Shown: piece after piece, positions 8,354 to 9,429 of the stretch
Numbering within the stretch: position 1 is the first letter of the stretch
How the letters are laid out: every line of letters starts with the position of its first letter
Assembly: GCA_029260415.1 (NCBI GenBank)
Contig: JAJDDH010000353.1
Coordinates: 1 to 9,429 of the forward strand
Source of the DNA: Phycisphaerales bacterium
GTDB lineage: Bacteria > Planctomycetota > Phycisphaerae > Phycisphaerales > UBA1924
DNA length: 9,429 nt
Reading direction: 5' to 3'
Made by a program: the position numbers and the translations under genes
Notes under the pieces: generated by a model
The model's database searches: none
What the model was told of the DNA's origin: nothing
The model's input: only the letters and a program-made list of their open reading frames with translations

Positions 8354-9429
8354 CCCCACCACCAACCTGCACGCTGATCCGGGGCGGGCGCGTGCTGACG
8401 ATGGGCCAGACGCCCGGTGCTCGGCGCGGGTCGGGGCTTGGCGAGCTTCACGCGATCGATGGCGGCGACGTCCTGATCCGGGGTGGTGAGATCGAGGCGG
8501 TGGGCGCCGGGCTCAACGCGCCCGAGGGCTGCGAGGTCGTCGAGGCCCGCGGTCGTGTCGTCATGCCCGCGTTTGTGGACTGCCACACCCACGCCTGCTG
8601 GGCAGGCGACCGGCTCGACGAGTGGGAGCAGAAGCAGAAGGGCGCGAGCTATCTGGAGCTGCTCAAGGCCGGCGGGGGGATCATGTCCACCGTCCGGGCG
8701 GTGCGAGCAACGGATGAGGATCGGCTCTCGGATGACCTGTGCGCGCGCCTGCGGGTGATGCTCCACGAGGGCACGGCCCACGCCGAGGTCAAGAGCGGGT
8801 ACGGGCTGACCACCTCGGACGAGCTGAAAATGCTCCGCGCCATCGCGAGGGCCGCGGACACGTTCCCGGGGAGCGTTCATTCCACGGCGTGCATCGGGCA
8901 CGCGATCGATCCGGACGGCGACGGGTTCATCGATCGCACGATCGGTGAGACGCTCGACGCGGTGCACGCGGAGTTCCCGGGCATCACCATCGACGCGTAC
9001 TGCGAGCAGGGCGCGTGGTCGCTTCCTGACTGCCTGCGTCTGTTCGACCGGGCGAAGGAACTCGGGCACCCGGTGCGGGTGCACGCGGACCAGTTCAACA
9101 GCCTGGGGATGATCCCCGAGGCGGTCCGGCGCGGGTTCGTCTCGGTTGACCACCTGGAAGCGACGACGCCCGATGACCTGCTCGCCCTGGCGCCGAGCGA
9201 CACGTTCGGCGTGATGCTCCCCTGCTCGGGCTTCCATGTTGATGGTCGCTATGCCGACGGGCGGGAGTTTCTCGATGCGGGCGGGATGCTGGCGATCGCG
9301 ACCAACGCGAACCCGGGCTCGGCGCCCTGCCTGAGCGTGCCCATGGCGATCGCGCTGGCGGAGCGCCACCTTGGGATCAGCACCGCGGAGGCGAACGGCG
9401 CGTGCACGAACCACGGCGCGGCGCTGCTC
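8350..9429 (+). CDS. hutI: imidazolonepropionase, 3' partial
   Basis: HutI opens the ring of 4-imidazolone-5-propionate to form N-formimino-L-glutamate; it is a cytoplasmic metal-dependent amidohydrolase. The 360 visible residues lack only the last part of a protein usually near 400-420. The metal-binding HxH pair is His79/His81 in DCHTHACWAGDR. Further family motifs are KGASYLELLKAGGGIMSTVRA, EVKSGYGL, DAYCEQGAWS, VHADQF with His245, and SVDHLE with His268. The family's ATDxNPG motif, whose Asp is a metal ligand (Asp324 in the Bacillus enzyme), here reads ATNANPGS with Asn319. Residues 187-195, DPDGDGFID, sit where most relatives have a PPE-containing loop, and look like an EF-hand calcium loop. 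The ATG overlaps the hutG stop (ATGA), so hutG and hutI are co-transcribed. Activity should be regarded as likely but not certain because of Asn319. Confidence 0.93.
   Translation, partial: MTPPPTCTLIRGGRVLTMGQTPGARRGSGLGELHAIDGGDVLIRGGEIEAVGAGLNAPEGCEVVEARGRVVMPAFVDCHTHACWAGDRLDEWEQKQKGASYLELLKAGGGIMSTVRAVRATDEDRLSDDLCARLRVMLHEGTAHAEVKSGYGLTTSDELKMLRAIARAADTFPGSVHSTACIGHAIDPDGDGFIDRTIGETLDAVHAEFPGITIDAYCEQGAWSLPDCLRLFDRAKELGHPVRVHADQFNSLGMIPEAVRRGFVSVDHLEATTPDDLLALAPSDTFGVMLPCSGFHVDGRYADGREFLDAGGMLAIATNANPGSAPCLSVPMAIALAERHLGISTAEANGACTNHGAALL

Noticed and set aside
8137..9414. Minus-strand open frame of 425 codons opposite hutG/hutI
   Set aside because: Low-complexity Arg/Pro/His composition over two well-supported hut genes.

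Overview
The window is a GC-rich, tightly packed bacterial chromosome segment. It carries a complete set of enzymes for histidine breakdown to glutamate: hutH, hutU, hutG and hutI, with hutI cut by the right edge. I infer a planctomycete, probably of the class Phycisphaerae. The reasons are the extreme GC content at third codon positions, the arginase-type HutG, and a secreted protein with a DUF1559/pseudopilin-like tail in a style typical of that phylum. This placement is from pattern memory, not a search. No RNA genes, CRISPR arrays, insertion sequences or phage genes were seen.

Layout from left to right. Positions 2-1135 (+) hold the 3' part of a protein joining a DUF2156 (LPG_synthase_C-like) region to a RimI-like GNAT acetyltransferase. 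Positions 1136-1241 are a spacer with an unusually AT-rich patch and a possible 28-codon leader ORF whose stop overlaps the hutH start. hutH lies at 1242-2771 (+). Tail-to-tail with it, 4 bp away, is a secreted DUF3352-like protein at 2776-4881 (-). A 102-bp divergent promoter region follows, then hutU at 4984-6732 (+). Tail-to-tail with hutU, 2 bp away, is a DUF2071 protein at 6735-7436 (-). A 41-bp divergent promoter region follows, then hutG at 7478-8353 (+) and hutI from 8350 (+), overlapping hutG by ATGA. No stretch longer than about 110 bp lacks a gene.

The four hut enzymes work in sequence. HutH deaminates histidine to urocanate. HutU hydrates urocanate to imidazolonepropionate. HutI opens that ring to formiminoglutamate. 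HutG hydrolyses formiminoglutamate to glutamate and formamide. The genes do not form one operon: two unrelated minus-strand genes split them into three plus-strand units (hutH, hutU, hutGI). The hutU and hutG units share a nearly identical 17-bp promoter-like block. At hutG the block lies so close to the start codon that a leaderless mRNA is likely.

Points most worth a second look are the interleaved architecture, the shared promoter block, the short leader ORF before hutH, an Asp-to-Asn change at the predicted metal-ligand position of HutI, the altered motif around the catalytic Glu of HutH, and the internal pilin-like segment of the secreted protein. I did not find a wholly new system. This is mainly a divergent planctomycete-type hut locus.
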